Shown here: positions 1-8,514 of the stretch, piece after piece
Layout of the letters: the number at the start of each line of letters is the position of its first letter
Position numbering within the stretch: the first letter of the stretch is position 1
Origin: Bacteroidota bacterium
GTDB taxonomy: Bacteria > Bacteroidota > Bacteroidia > Flavobacteriales > Weeksellaceae
DNA: 64,000 nt
Assembly: GCA_023460855.1 (NCBI GenBank)
Contig: JAEWOS010000018.1
Coordinates: 186,001-250,000 of the forward strand
Direction: 5' to 3'
Translations under genes and position numbers: made by a program
Notes under the pieces: generated by a model
The model's input: only the letters and a program-made list of their open reading frames with translations
Database searches by the model: none
What the model was told of the DNA's origin: nothing

Positions 1-1
1 T

Positions 2-658
2 GATAAAACCGTGCTCGCAACTACGCTGCAAAATGTAGTTGAAACTAAACTTTTCGATGAAGTTTTTGTTGCGACGGATTCTGAAATTATTTTTGAAGAA
101 ATCTCTGCTAATGGTGGAAATGCAGTAATGACCGGAACTCACGAAACCGGAAGCGACCGAATTGCCGAAGCAGTAAAAAACATTGAATGCGATATTGTCG
201 TAAATGTTCAGGGCGATGAGCCTTTTCTGAAACTCGAGCCTTTACGACAGTTGATTGAAGTTTTCCGGAACGACGAAAAATCTGAAATTTCGCTGGCATC
301 TCTTAAGATCAAATTAAAAAACACAGAGGAGATAGAAAACCCGAATAATGTAAAAGTAATCACGGATTATAACGGTTTTGCACTGTATTTCAGCCGTTCC
401 GTGATTCCGTATCCGCGCGAAATTCACCCGGATGTGGAATATTTTAAGCATATCGGTGTTTATGCTTTCCGGAAAGATGCCCTGTTGAAATTTGCCGGAC
501 TTCCCATGAAGCCACTCGAGATTTCAGAAAAAATAGAATGTCTGCGCTATCTCGAATACGGAATGAAAATCAAAATGATCGAAACCGATTTCGTTGGCGT
601 AGGAATTGATGTTCCTGAAGACCTGGAAAAAGCACGCAGAATTTTAGGAATTCTGTAG
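2..658 (+). CDS. kdsB: 3-deoxy-manno-octulosonate cytidylyltransferase, 5' end missing
   Basis: KdsB transfers CMP from CTP to Kdo, activating it for lipid A-core assembly in the cytoplasm. The reading frame is open from base 2 (Asp-Lys-Thr before the GTG at 11), so the N-terminus with the nucleotide-binding start of the fold lies outside the window. Visible family motifs are EVFVATDSE, HETGSDRI, VVNVQGDEPF, FSRSVIPYPR and the C-terminal GVGIDVPEDLEKAR. The roughly 218 residues seen are most of a usual 240-250 residue protein. It is followed after 37 bases by a secreted protein on the same strand. Confidence 0.93.
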   Translation, partial: DKTVLATTLQNVVETKLFDEVFVATDSEIIFEEISANGGNAVMTGTHETGSDRIAEAVKNIECDIVVNVQGDEPFLKLEPLRQLIEVFRNDEKSEISLASLKIKLKNTEEIENPNNVKVITDYNGFALYFSRSVIPYPREIHPDVEYFKHIGVYAFRKDALLKFAGLPMKPLEISEKIECLRYLEYGMKIKMIETDFVGVGIDVPEDLEKARRILGIL

Positions 659-695
659 AAGTTGTATTTTGCAGGAATTTTATTTGTTTATTTAA

Positions 696-1358
696 ATGAA
701 GAATATTGTAATTGTACTGGCTCTGTTTATCGGCTCATTGCTGAGCGCGCAGACCGGAAAAGAGATTATTGAAAGGAATATTCAGGCAACCGGTGGTTTA
801 ACCAACTGGAAACTGCTGAATTCTGTTTTGCTGCAGGGAAAACTCGTGTTGGGCGTGAACGACGAATATCAGGTGAAAATTTATCAGTCCCGGCCGAATC
901 TTACAAAAACCTCCATCATGATTGACGGCAAGGAAACAGCTGTGGAAGGTTTTGACGGTAAAAAAGGTTACGCCATGGATTACCGGCAGAATAAACTGAT
1001 CAGCGATGCAAAGTATAAAGTGGAAAGTTTTGACAATGATTTTATCGATTTTGAAAACAAAGGTTTTACCGCGAATTATCTCGGGATTGAAAGGGTAGGC
1101 GACAGAAACTGTTTCAAAGTGGAACTGATTAAAAACGTTAACCGTACTTTTTATTATTTCGACACGCAAACCAATATGCTGCTGAAGGAAGAAAAACAGG
1201 GCGAAACGCTGCAGTATTCGGGATTTAAGAAAGTGGGAAATCTTACTTTTCCGTTCCGCATTGAAAGCGCAAGTGCTGCAAAAGACAGCGATTATGTGAT
1301 TCTGATCAGCAAAGTGGACACCAACAAAGCGTTCCCAGCCAATACTTTTAAATTTTAA
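696..1358 (+). CDS. LolA-like secreted protein (outer membrane lipoprotein-sorting family)
   Basis: A 220-residue protein with a signal peptide of about 18 residues ending in LLSAQ. The rest looks like the open beta-barrel LolA/LolB fold: repeated strand-like segments, a GFDGKKGYAMDY stretch and a late LTFPFRIES segment, as in flavobacterial proteins annotated as outer membrane lipoprotein-sorting proteins. It probably acts in the periplasm or on the outer membrane, but its ligand cannot be told from sequence. It sits 4 bases upstream of the glutathione peroxidase gene and is probably co-transcribed with it. The family call is by overall resemblance only; a LolA of more standard type lies at 24329-25000. 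Confidence 0.7.
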   Translation: MKNIVIVLALFIGSLLSAQTGKEIIERNIQATGGLTNWKLLNSVLLQGKLVLGVNDEYQVKIYQSRPNLTKTSIMIDGKETAVEGFDGKKGYAMDYRQNKLISDAKYKVESFDNDFIDFENKGFTANYLGIERVGDRNCFKVELIKNVNRTFYYFDTQTNMLLKEEKQGETLQYSGFKKVGNLTFPFRIESASAAKDSDYVILISKVDTNKAFPANTFKF

Positions 1359-1362
1359 GAAT

Positions 1363-1938
1363 ATGAAAAAAGTCTTTATCTTCATACTTTCGGTGGTTGC
1401 TTTCTTTCAGAGCTGCACCAATCAGAAATCGGAAGTATCGGAACAAAAAACAAAAGAACTCATGGGAAAATCTATTTACGATTATAAATTAGAATCGCTG
1501 GATGGCGGCGAAATAAATTTTGCAGATTATAAAGGAAAGAAAATACTGATTGTAAATACTGCTTCAGAATGTGGTTTCACACCGCAGTATGCAGATCTGG
1601 AAACGATTTCAAAAGAATACAAAGACAAACTGGTGGTCGTAGGTTTTCCGGCTAACAATTTTGGGGGACAGGAACCGGGAAGCAATGAGGAAATCGGTGC
1701 TTTTTGCCAAAAAAACTACGGCGTGACTTTTCCAATGGCTGCAAAGGTTTCCGTAAAAGGTGACGATGCTGCGCCAATTTTTAAATTCCTGACAGAAAAG
1801 GAACTGAATGGTGTGAAAAACTCGGCAATTATGTGGAATTTCACCAAATTTTTAGTGGATGAAAACGGAAAACTCATCGACAGTTTTGTGAGCACGACCA
1901 AGCCGACAAGCGAAGCGATCACCAAACACCTGAAATAA
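1363..1938 (+). CDS. glutathione peroxidase-family thiol peroxidase, lipoprotein
   Basis: A 191-residue thiol peroxidase that should reduce hydroperoxides, in bacteria usually with thioredoxin as donor. The peroxidatic Cys is Cys70 in NTASECGFTP, followed by GFPANNFGGQEPGS (94-107), FC at 114-115 (possible resolving Cys) and the WNF tryptophan-asparagine pair at 158-160. An SC lipobox puts the lipidated Cys at 18, so the enzyme is probably anchored to a membrane facing the periplasm. The active site reads ASECG where many homologs have ASKCG. A strong terminator follows. Confidence 0.93.
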   Translation: MKKVFIFILSVVAFFQSCTNQKSEVSEQKTKELMGKSIYDYKLESLDGGEINFADYKGKKILIVNTASECGFTPQYADLETISKEYKDKLVVVGFPANNFGGQEPGSNEEIGAFCQKNYGVTFPMAAKVSVKGDDAAPIFKFLTEKELNGVKNSAIMWNFTKFLVDENGKLIDSFVSTTKPTSEAITKHLK

Positions 1939-1959
1939 TATTAGACAAACAGAATTAAG

Positions 1960-1986
1960 AGCGCTTTTTATGAAAGCGCTTTTTTT
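1960..1986 (+). terminator. rho-independent terminator after the glutathione peroxidase gene
   Basis: Eight-base stem AGCGCTTT/AAAGCGCT with a short loop, followed by six T residues; it lies 22 bases after the stop codon. Confidence 0.9.
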
Positions 1987-2096
1987 GTTCAACTTCGCAG
2001 CAAAAGAGATCCATTTTTCATAGTTATTTACAGCTGCAGATTGGAATTCTGTAACAAAACACCATGAATGATATCATTATTCTTTGCATAATTTAT

Positions 2097-2104
2097 TATA
2101 TTTG
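2097..2104 (+). promoter_or_regulatory. Bacteroidota -7 element (TATATTTG)
   Basis: TATATTTG matches the TAnnTTTG -7 consensus, 19 bases before the ATG at 2124. No well-spaced -33 TTTG is visible, so this is a moderate call. Confidence 0.5.
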
Positions 2105-2123
2105 ATTATTAAAATTACGTGTC

Positions 2124-2582
2124 ATGAAAAAATTACTTTTAATCAGTGCACTTTCTGCAATTGCCTTAACCGGCTGCAGATCTGATGATGACCAACCATT
2201 ACCGACTACGATACCAAATGCAACTGTTGGTGTTTGGAACCCCTCTTCTTTTAAGGTTTATTCCGGAACAGACCATACAACGCTACTGTCCACAACTGCT
2301 GCAAATGCGTGTTATCAACTGTCGATTTTCGAGTTTCTGGCAAACGGAAATGTAGTTACAACGCTATCTGATCTTGATATTTCCGGCATCTGTCAGGTTT
2401 CTACACCGGAAACGCTGCCATATACGTATAATGCACAGGCGAAGACACTGACCGTGGACGACGAAGTGATGAGGGTGAAAACTTTAACAGCAAACGTATT
2501 CGAATTCGAAGTAGGCGATTATCTGAATGACGATAACAATGACGGTGTTCAGGATATCATGTACATTACGCTGGTAAGGTAA
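2124..2582 (+). CDS. small lipoprotein, lipocalin-like
   Basis: A 152-residue protein with a clear lipoprotein signal peptide (Cys18 in ALTGC) and an Asp-rich spacer after the Cys. The mature part has strand-like alternation, two cysteines near 63 and 90 that could pair, and the ending DDNNDGVQDIMYITLVR. This size and layout resemble small flavobacterial lipoproteins called lipocalin family, but no diagnostic motif is visible, so function is unknown. It stands alone, with its own -7 element and terminator. Confidence 0.75.
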   Translation: MKKLLLISALSAIALTGCRSDDDQPLPTTIPNATVGVWNPSSFKVYSGTDHTTLLSTTAANACYQLSIFEFLANGNVVTTLSDLDISGICQVSTPETLPYTYNAQAKTLTVDDEVMRVKTLTANVFEFEVGDYLNDDNNDGVQDIMYITLVR

Positions 2583-2605
2583 ATATTTGAATTAAAATTA
2601 TTCAG

Positions 2606-2633
2606 AAGCTCCGGAACAACCGGAGCTTTTTCT
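2606..2633 (+). terminator. rho-independent terminator
   Basis: Perfect nine-base stem AAGCTCCGG/CCGGAGCTT with a five-base loop and a following T-rich run; it separates the lipoprotein from the convergent SDR gene and may act on both strands. Confidence 0.88.
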
Positions 2634-2658
2634 TTGAAGAACAATACAGAACGGTTTC

Positions 2659-3315
2659 CTAGTCGGCATTTTTTTTTGCAAAACTGAAGATATTGCCGAG
2701 CTTTATTTTGGAATAGCCGTTTGATTTTATTTTGGATGAATTAATCATAGCCTGTGCGAGAACATCAGTAGGAAGTGGTTTCTGATTTTCCAGCACGCCT
2801 AGTTTATTGGCGAATTTGATGATTTTTCCGCCGAGCACTTCGCCGGTTCGTTCCGATTCTTTTCTGTCGAGCATTCCGGGCTGGAAAATCGTCATCTTTT
2901 CAAAATGCAGGTTTTTTACTTCCTGCTCCAGTTCCCCTTTCATTCTGGAATAGAAAATTTTTGAATTCGGATTTGCGCCGTATGATGACACCAGAATGTA
3001 ATCTTCCACATTGTTTTCGCGGGCAGCTTTCGCAAAATTGTACTGATAATCAAAATCTACTTTTCTTTGTGCTTCCTTGCTTCCGGCATCCTTCAAAGTA
3101 GTTCCCATGCAGGAAAATGCGACATCACCTTTCACAAGATCTTTCCAGGAATCCGGATTTTCGAAATCCACAACATGAGACTTCAGTTTATCATTGTCGA
3201 TTTCCAGAGGCCTTCTTCCGAACGCATGTACTTCTTCGAAATCACCGTCTTTTAAAAGTTTCTTTACCAGATCTTTACCTGTGGCACCTGTTGCGCCTAT
3301 GACTAAAGCTTTCAT
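2659..3315 (-). CDS. atypical short-chain dehydrogenase / NAD(P)H-binding protein
   Basis: A 218-residue Rossmann-fold protein of the atypical SDR group (HTATIP2/NmrA-like). The dinucleotide-binding motif GATGATGK lies at 7-14, an acidic residue follows strand 2 region, and a SSYG...YSRMK segment supplies Ser, Tyr and Lys in the usual SDR arrangement. It probably binds NAD(P)H and may reduce a small molecule or act as a redox sensor; no substrate can be assigned. It is a single gene convergent with the lipoprotein gene at 2124 and divergent from the gene at 3394. Confidence 0.85.
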   Translation of the reverse strand: MKALVIGATGATGKDLVKKLLKDGDFEEVHAFGRRPLEIDNDKLKSHVVDFENPDSWKDLVKGDVAFSCMGTTLKDAGSKEAQRKVDFDYQYNFAKAARENNVEDYILVSSYGANPNSKIFYSRMKGELEQEVKNLHFEKMTIFQPGMLDRKESERTGEVLGGKIIKFANKLGVLENQKPLPTDVLAQAMINSSKIKSNGYSKIKLGNIFSFAKKNAD

Positions 3316-3350
3316 TGCTTTTTGTGTTATATTTTATGAATTAAATATAA

Positions 3351-3358
3351 TAAATTTG
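3351..3358 (+). promoter_or_regulatory. Bacteroidota -7 element (TAAATTTG)
   Basis: TAAATTTG fits TAnnTTTG, 35 bases before the ATG at 3394. The -33 box is not clear. Confidence 0.5.
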
Positions 3359-3393
3359 AAAATCAGATTCAAATAAATTATTCAGTTTAACTA

Positions 3394-3747
3394 ATGGAAG
3401 TTCACGAAATACTGGAATACTGCGCTGCGAAAAAAGGCGTTGAGGAAACTTTTCCTTTCGATCAGGAAACCCTCGTACTGAAAGTTGGAGGAAAAATGTT
3501 CATGCTGATTCCGCTTGAAAAACATCCGTTAACCATCAGTGTGAAAACCGATCCGGAATGGAGCGAAGAACTTCGTGAGCAGCATCCGCAAATCAAAGGT
3601 GCTTACCACATGAATAAAACCCACTGGAATTCGGTTGTTTGTGAAGGCTTAAGAAGAGAACTGATTCTGAAGATGGTCGATCATTCGTATGATTTGATTT
3701 TTAAATCTTTGACGAAAAAAATGCAGAACGAAATCTTAGATAAATAA
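3394..3747 (+). CDS. MmcQ/YjbR family protein
   Basis: A 117-residue protein of the MmcQ/YjbR family, small CyaY-like-fold proteins often described as DNA-binding, with an unknown cellular role. Features seen are the N-terminal EYCAAKKGVEETFPFD segment, LVLKVGGKMFMLIP, KTDPEWSEELR and the conserved MNKTHWNSV near 88-96. The length fits the family. Its stop codon overlaps the next start (TAATG), so translation of the two genes is coupled. Confidence 0.88.
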   Translation: MEVHEILEYCAAKKGVEETFPFDQETLVLKVGGKMFMLIPLEKHPLTISVKTDPEWSEELREQHPQIKGAYHMNKTHWNSVVCEGLRRELILKMVDHSYDLIFKSLTKKMQNEILDK

Positions 3748-4229
3748 TGAAAAAATTACTTTTTTTATCGTATGTATTCGTAATTTTTTCTTGTCAGAAA
3801 ACAGAAATAAAGCAGGAAATGCCTGTTCAAAAATTGCATTGGGAAGAGCTGGAAGTGAACACACGATTTCAGAAAGTTATTATTAATCGCCATGATTCCT
3901 GCGAATATCAGAATTTAGTGTATTCCGATGGGATTTATTCTTCGCCACCTAAAAATTATAAACTTGAAAAAACAGAAGTAAGAAAATTCTATCTATCTAA
4001 AAATGAAAAAGACAGTTTAGCAAAGTATATTTTTGAAAGTATTTCGAATCCGAAATTCACCGATATTCTTGTTTCAGATTATGTTGGAAACGTTGAATTA
4101 ACCTTCGCCAAAAGTAATATGAAGCTGAAATGTGAATATCGTTCGGTTGGAGATTGGACAGAAGTTTCGCCAAACACAAATAAGATCTACAGCTTGCTGA
4201 ATTCGAAAGTCAAGCTATCAAAATGGTAG
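3747..4229 (+). CDS. hypothetical lipoprotein
   Basis: A 160-residue protein not recognised from sequence. It has a lipoprotein signal peptide with lipidation at Cys16 (FSCQ), then a polar, Lys- and Glu-rich domain with two further cysteines near 52 and 132. The ATG shares a base with the stop codon of the upstream MmcQ/YjbR gene, so the pair is an operon. It ends exactly one base before the convergent ribF stop codon, with no terminator hairpin between them. Confidence 0.75.
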   Translation: MKKLLFLSYVFVIFSCQKTEIKQEMPVQKLHWEELEVNTRFQKVIINRHDSCEYQNLVYSDGIYSSPPKNYKLEKTEVRKFYLSKNEKDSLAKYIFESISNPKFTDILVSDYVGNVELTFAKSNMKLKCEYRSVGDWTEVSPNTNKIYSLLNSKVKLSKW

Positions 4230-5150
4230 TTAAAATAAGAAGCTTTTCGTTAATCTTTTGTCTTCATCCAACCGTTGAATAAGCTTTTCCAAAGATTCAA
4301 ACTTAATTTCCTCGTGCAGAAAATCCCGGAAATTTACCGTGATGTTTTCTCCGTAAATATCTTCATCGAAATCGAGGATATGCACTTCAGTTGTGAGGTT
4401 TTTTCCGCCGACCGTTGGATTCGTGCCGATGCTCAGCATTCCTTTGTACAGTTGATCATTTAAGAATACATCAACAATATACGCGCCTTTTTTCGGCAGT
4501 AATTTGATTGGATCAACCTGCATATTTGCAGTTGGATAACCTATTGTTCTTCCTAACTTCTTGCCGTCAACAACTATTCCTGAAAGCGGATAATGATATC
4601 CCAGCATTTCATTAGCCAGTTTAATTTCTCCTTCAAGCAATGCTTTCCGTATTTTCGTTGATGAAATGTTCTGGTCAAAAGCATTAACCGCGTCCATCTG
4701 TTCCACGGTGAATCCAAGTTCAGGTGCCAGTTTTTCCAGAAGTTCGAAATCTCCGCTTTTATTCTTACCGAAAACGTGATCGTGCCCGATAATCAGATAT
4801 TTGACATTGAGTTTTTCCACCAGAATTCTTCTCACAAATTCTTCACCGGTAAGATTCCTGAAATCTTCATCAAACTCTTTTAAAAACAGGTGCTGAAGTT
4901 CATATTGTTCCATCAGAGAAATCTTTTCTTCCACGGTATTCAGCAGCTGAAGGTTGTCCTGCGGATTAAAAACGAGGCGCGGATGCGGCCAGAATGTCAG
5001 AATTGCCGTATCGAATTCATTCGCAGCAGCCACATTTTGCAGTTGCTTCAGAATGCTCTGATGTCCTCTGTGAACACCGTCGAACATTCCGAGAGATAAA
5101 GCGAGAGGCTTTTTACCGTTGCAGGAGTCAAAATTTCGGTGGATTTGCAA
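4230..5150 (-). CDS. ribF: bifunctional riboflavin kinase / FAD synthetase
   Basis: RibF phosphorylates riboflavin to FMN and adenylates FMN to FAD. In this 306-residue protein the N-terminal nucleotidyltransferase carries SLGMFDGVHRGHQ with the HxGH ATP site and the later ISSTKIRKAL motif; the C-terminal flavokinase carries GRTIGYPTAN and MLSIGTNPT. Length is typical. The start at 5150 follows a TATTTTTG -7 element on the minus strand and gives the usual short N-terminus. Confidence 0.97.
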   Translation of the reverse strand: MQIHRNFDSCNGKKPLALSLGMFDGVHRGHQSILKQLQNVAAANEFDTAILTFWPHPRLVFNPQDNLQLLNTVEEKISLMEQYELQHLFLKEFDEDFRNLTGEEFVRRILVEKLNVKYLIIGHDHVFGKNKSGDFELLEKLAPELGFTVEQMDAVNAFDQNISSTKIRKALLEGEIKLANEMLGYHYPLSGIVVDGKKLGRTIGYPTANMQVDPIKLLPKKGAYIVDVFLNDQLYKGMLSIGTNPTVGGKNLTTEVHILDFDEDIYGENITVNFRDFLHEEIKFESLEKLIQRLDEDKRLTKSFLF

Positions 5151-5167
5151 TAGAAAAATTTTGGTTG

Positions 5168-5175
5168 CAAAAATA
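5168..5175 (-). promoter_or_regulatory. -7 element for ribF (TATTTTTG)
   Basis: The minus strand reads TATTTTTG, ending about 17 bases before the ribF ATG; it fits TAnnTTTG. Confidence 0.5.
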
Positions 5176-5257
5176 AGGAATTCTGAACTGTGTAAAACAG
5201 TCGGTTATTGCGCTGTTTTTTGGACGATATTTATGATAAAAATCTTTTTTTCTCAAA

Positions 5258-5287
5258 TTGTCAGGATGCTAATTATCACTATATTTG
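5258..5287 (+). promoter_or_regulatory. atpD promoter (-33 TTG, -7 TATATTTG)
   Basis: A TTG at 5258-5260 and TATATTTG at 5280-5287 are separated by 19 bases, the spacing expected for the Bacteroidota primary sigma factor. The ATG of atpD follows 21 bases later. Confidence 0.72.
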
Positions 5288-5308
5288 CACTCAAGAAAAA
5301 ATTTAGTA

Positions 5309-6815
5309 ATGGCACCAGATTAAAGGTAAAATTTCTCAAATTATTGGTCCGGTAATCGACGTAGTTTTCACGCAGGTAGACGAGCTGCCAAAGATCTACG
5401 ACGCTTTGGAAGTAACAAAAGATAACGGTGAAAAAGTGGTGCTTGAAGTGGAGCAGCATATTGGTGAAGATTCCGTAAGATGTATCTCGATGGACGCTAC
5501 AGACGGTCTTCAGAGAGGACAGGAAGTTATAGGACAGGGGAAACAGATCACCATGCCTACAGGTGAAGCAGTGTACGGTAGACTTTTTAATGTTGTAGGA
5601 AATGCTATCGACGGTCTGCCTGATGTTTCAAAAGAAGGAGGTTTGCCAATTCACAGAGAAGCACCAAAGTTCGACCAACTTTCCACTTCCGCAGAAGTAC
5701 TTTTCACAGGTATTAAAGTAATCGACCTGATCGAGCCTTACGCAAAAGGAGGTAAAATCGGTTTGTTCGGTGGAGCAGGTGTAGGAAAAACAGTACTTAT
5801 TCAGGAACTTATCAACAATATTGCTAAAGGTCACGGTGGTCTTTCGGTTTTCGCCGGTGTTGGTGAAAGAACAAGAGAAGGAAATGACCTTTTGAGAGAA
5901 ATGCTTGAATCCGGAATTATCAAATATGGTGATGAATTCATGCATTCCATGGAAGAAGGCGGCTGGGATCTTTCCAAAACCGATCTTGAACTGATGAAAG
6001 ACTCAAAATGTACTTTCGTATTCGGTCAGATGAACGAACCACCGGGAGCAAGAGCGCGTGTGGCACTTTCCGGTCTTACCATTGCAGAATATTTCCGCGA
6101 CGGTGACGGTGCAGGACAGGGTAGAGACGTACTTTTCTTCGTAGATAATATCTTCCGTTTTACACAGGCAGGTTCTGAGGTGTCTGCACTTCTTGGACGT
6201 ATGCCTTCTGCGGTAGGTTATCAGCCAACACTTGCATCTGAAATGGGTGCGATGCAGGAAAGAATTACATCAACCAAAAACGGATCAATTACTTCGGTAC
6301 AGGCGGTTTACGTTCCTGCGGATGACTTAACTGACCCGGCTCCGGCAACAACGTTTGCCCACCTTGATGCAACAACCGTACTTGACAGAAAAATTGCTTC
6401 CCTTGGTATATATCCTGCGGTAGATCCGTTGGCGTCAACATCAAGAATCCTTACTCCGGAAATTCTTGGTAATGAGCATTACGATACTGCACAGAGAGTA
6501 AAAGAAATTCTTCAGAGATATAAAGCACTTCAGGATATCATCGCGATTCTTGGTATGGAAGAACTTTCAGAGGAAGACAAACTGGTTGTGTACCGTGCAA
6601 GAAAAGTACAGAGATTCCTGTCTCAGCCTTTCCACGTAGCAGAACAGTTTACAGGTATTCCGGGAGCTTTGGTTGACATCAAAGATACCATCAAAGGTTT
6701 CAACATGATTATCGACGGAGAGCTGGATCAGTATCCTGAAGCGGCATTCAACCTGAAAGGTACGATTGAAGAAGCGATTGAGCACGGACAGAAAATGCTT
6801 GCTGAAAACGCATAA
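5309..6815 (+). CDS. atpD: ATP synthase F1 subunit beta, with an apparent frameshift at codon 2-3
   Basis: AtpD is the catalytic subunit of F1. Motifs seen include Walker A GGAGVGKT, GVGERTREGND, SALLGRMPSAVGYQPTL and IYPAVDPLAST. The ATG at 5309 has the right position and promoter, but its frame reads only four codons and stops (MAPD). The conserved beginning of the protein (QIKGKISQIIGP onward) is encoded from 5316 in another frame, with a stop at 5307 just upstream. One extra base or two missing bases between 5312 and 5316 explain it. The next usable in-frame start is TTG at 5406, which would remove about 30 residues of the beta-barrel. A sequencing error is likelier than a broken essential gene. 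Confidence 0.9.
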
Positions 6816-6827
6816 TTTTAATGCTTT

Positions 6828-6852
6828 AAGCCTAAAGCCTAAAGCCTAAAGC
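6828..6852 (+). repeat. tandem 7-mer (CCTAAAG x3) between atpD and atpC
   Basis: Three perfect copies of CCTAAAG at 6831-6851 fill the short gap between atpD and atpC, flanked by GCTTTA on the left and AAGCT on the right. It leaves only a few bases before the atpC ATG at 6860. Confidence 0.85.
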
Positions 6853-6859
6853 TGAAAAA

Positions 6860-7141
6860 ATGAATATAAAAATTTTAACCCCGGAAAGTGTTGTTTTCGA
6901 CGGTGAAGTAAAATCAGTACTTCTTCCCGGAAAAAACGGAGATTTCCATATCAAGAAGGATCACGCAGCGATCGTTGCCTCTCTGGTGAACGGAAAGATT
7001 AAGTTATTTACGGATCAGATTGACGAGCAATACGAATCTAAATTTGTTCGTGAAAAAGAGCGCGAAAGCATCTTCTCATTCAAAGTAAAGAGCGGTGTTA
7101 TTGAATTTAACCACAACAAAGGAATCATTCTCGCTGAGTGA
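6860..7141 (+). CDS. atpC: ATP synthase F1 subunit epsilon
   Basis: AtpC is the rotor-stalk epsilon subunit. The 93 residues correspond to the N-terminal beta-sandwich only (ILTPESVVFDGEVKSVLLP, GDFHIKKDHAAIVASL, IEFNHNKGIILAE); the C-terminal inhibitory helical hairpin of the 130-140 residue forms is absent, as is common in Bacteroidota. It follows atpD on the same strand; the other F1Fo genes are not in the window, in line with the split atp operons of this phylum. Confidence 0.95.
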   Translation: MNIKILTPESVVFDGEVKSVLLPGKNGDFHIKKDHAAIVASLVNGKIKLFTDQIDEQYESKFVREKERESIFSFKVKSGVIEFNHNKGIILAE

Positions 7142-7162
7142 ACTCCCGAGGAATAATTACAA

Positions 7163-7196
7163 AAGCCCTGCATCATTTTGACGCAGGGCTTTTTTA
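7163..7196. terminator. terminator between atpC and the convergent gene
   Basis: Nine-base stem AAGCCCTGC/GCAGGGCTT with an 11-base loop and T residues after it on the plus strand; A residues before it allow function on the minus strand too. Confidence 0.9.
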
Positions 7197-7215
7197 TTTT
7201 GTTTATCGCAGCAGG

Positions 7216-8400
7216 TTATTCTTCGGCAAAAAATGCAGTAGAACCACCGATCCAGATCGCATCTTTGGTGTTGAAATCTACATTCACCATCGCTACCTTT
7301 GTCATGCGTACAAGATGTTCCATAAGCTCCGGTCTTTCCTGGTCTTCATGCCAGATATAAAGTAATCTTATTTCTCCCTTGGAAAAATCTCCGTTGATAT
7401 CGCGGAACAGCGGCGCGTAAGTCACTTTCTTTTGCAGAATATAATTGTCGCGGTCTTTGATGGAAGCGAGATCTTCTTTCGTTGGATTGAGATTTACACC
7501 GGCACCCGCAAATGAAAACAGGGGTTTCAGAACGTATTCGTCCGGATTTTCAACGGCCGGAAAATCATCCAGAAAATAGCTTTTCGGAACAAATTCATGA
7601 CTGAGCTTCGGCAGAATAAACTTCGAAATTTTGAAAAACCAGTTTGGATGTGTGATCCATTTCACATCAAGGTCTTCGCGGAAATCAAAGCCGGGAGTGA
7701 AATCTTTGACAGCATCGAGCTCATCAAAAATAACCCGGTTATAGATTCTTTTTATTTCAGTTTTCGTCCCGTTGTTGTCGTAATACAGCTTTTTCCCTTC
7801 CTTTATTACTTCCGAAAGACAGACCGGTTTCACACCGAGTTTCTGCTCAATAATATAAAAATCGATATTTGTTTTCTGGTCGTGCGGACGGATTTCCAGC
7901 AGAATTACATTTTCAGGATTTTCATCGCCAACTATCAGTTTTCTCAGTTTGTCGTAATAATCAGCGTTGGAAATTTCCGGTTTCAGGTCATTCAGAAAAG
8001 GATAAACTTCACACAGCGTATTCTGAAGTTCTTTTTGAAATCCGTACAAAGTAGGGAAAGCCTGCAGTTCGATCAGTTGCGGTACCACCTTACCATTTTC
8101 ATCCTGACAGATTCCGAAATCAATTGTGAAAAAATGCGGCTGCTTCGTATCGTTTGGTACATTATATTTTTCCGGAATTGCTTTTGAAAGTTCCTCATCG
8201 CTCATTTCTTTAATCTGTGTGATGATGCTTTCACAGGCACTATATAAATCTTTTTGAAAAGATTTCGTTAAAAAAACGGGGCTTTCAGAAACGCGAAACA
8301 GCGGATTCGTTTTACCCTTTTCTTCTAATTTCTTGAGGACAGCTGTATATTTTTCCTGGGAGAATTCTGCATTGAAGCGATCTCTGTATTTTGAAATCAT
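7216..8400 (-). CDS. ATP-grasp-like protein of unknown function, amidoligase cluster
   Basis: A 394-residue soluble protein without a signal peptide. Two segments suggest an ATP-grasp-type ligase: VLKPLFSFAGAGVNLNP near 292-308 resembles the lysine-containing strand and Gly-rich loop, and FSKGEIRLLYIW near 338-349 resembles the segment seen in circularly permuted ATP-grasp and glutathionylspermidine-synthase-like enzymes. An early FTIDFGICQDENG and LIELQAFPTLYG could be substrate-facing. No family is assigned firmly. It is the last gene of the eight-gene minus-strand run, but a perfect hairpin at 8471-8496 separates it from the amidotransferase gene, so it may be transcribed separately. Confidence 0.6.
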   Translation of the reverse strand: MISKYRDRFNAEFSQEKYTAVLKKLEEKGKTNPLFRVSESPVFLTKSFQKDLYSACESIITQIKEMSDEELSKAIPEKYNVPNDTKQPHFFTIDFGICQDENGKVVPQLIELQAFPTLYGFQKELQNTLCEVYPFLNDLKPEISNADYYDKLRKLIVGDENPENVILLEIRPHDQKTNIDFYIIEQKLGVKPVCLSEVIKEGKKLYYDNNGTKTEIKRIYNRVIFDELDAVKDFTPGFDFREDLDVKWITHPNWFFKISKFILPKLSHEFVPKSYFLDDFPAVENPDEYVLKPLFSFAGAGVNLNPTKEDLASIKDRDNYILQKKVTYAPLFRDINGDFSKGEIRLLYIWHEDQERPELMEHLVRMTKVAMVNVDFNTKDAIWIGGSTAFFAEE

Positions 8401-8470
8401 GCGTAATTGTTTTTAGTTTATAGGAGTTTTCAATTCATATAAATGTAGTAAAATATCCTCATAAAACAGA

Positions 8471-8496
8471 AAAAACCGGACTGTTATCCGGTTTTT
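8471..8496 (-). terminator. terminator inside the amidoligase cluster
   Basis: Perfect ten-base stem AAAAACCGGA/TCCGGTTTTT with a six-base loop. On the minus strand it ends the transcript of the glutamine amidotransferase gene, 19 bases after its stop codon, before the 394-residue protein gene begins. Confidence 0.85.
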
Positions 8497-8514
8497 ATAT
8501 AAGGTGATATTTCT

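Noticed and set aside
5309..6815. atpD as a true pseudogene
   Set aside because: Everything after the first codons is intact and the gene is essential in most bacteria; a local sequence error is more likely.
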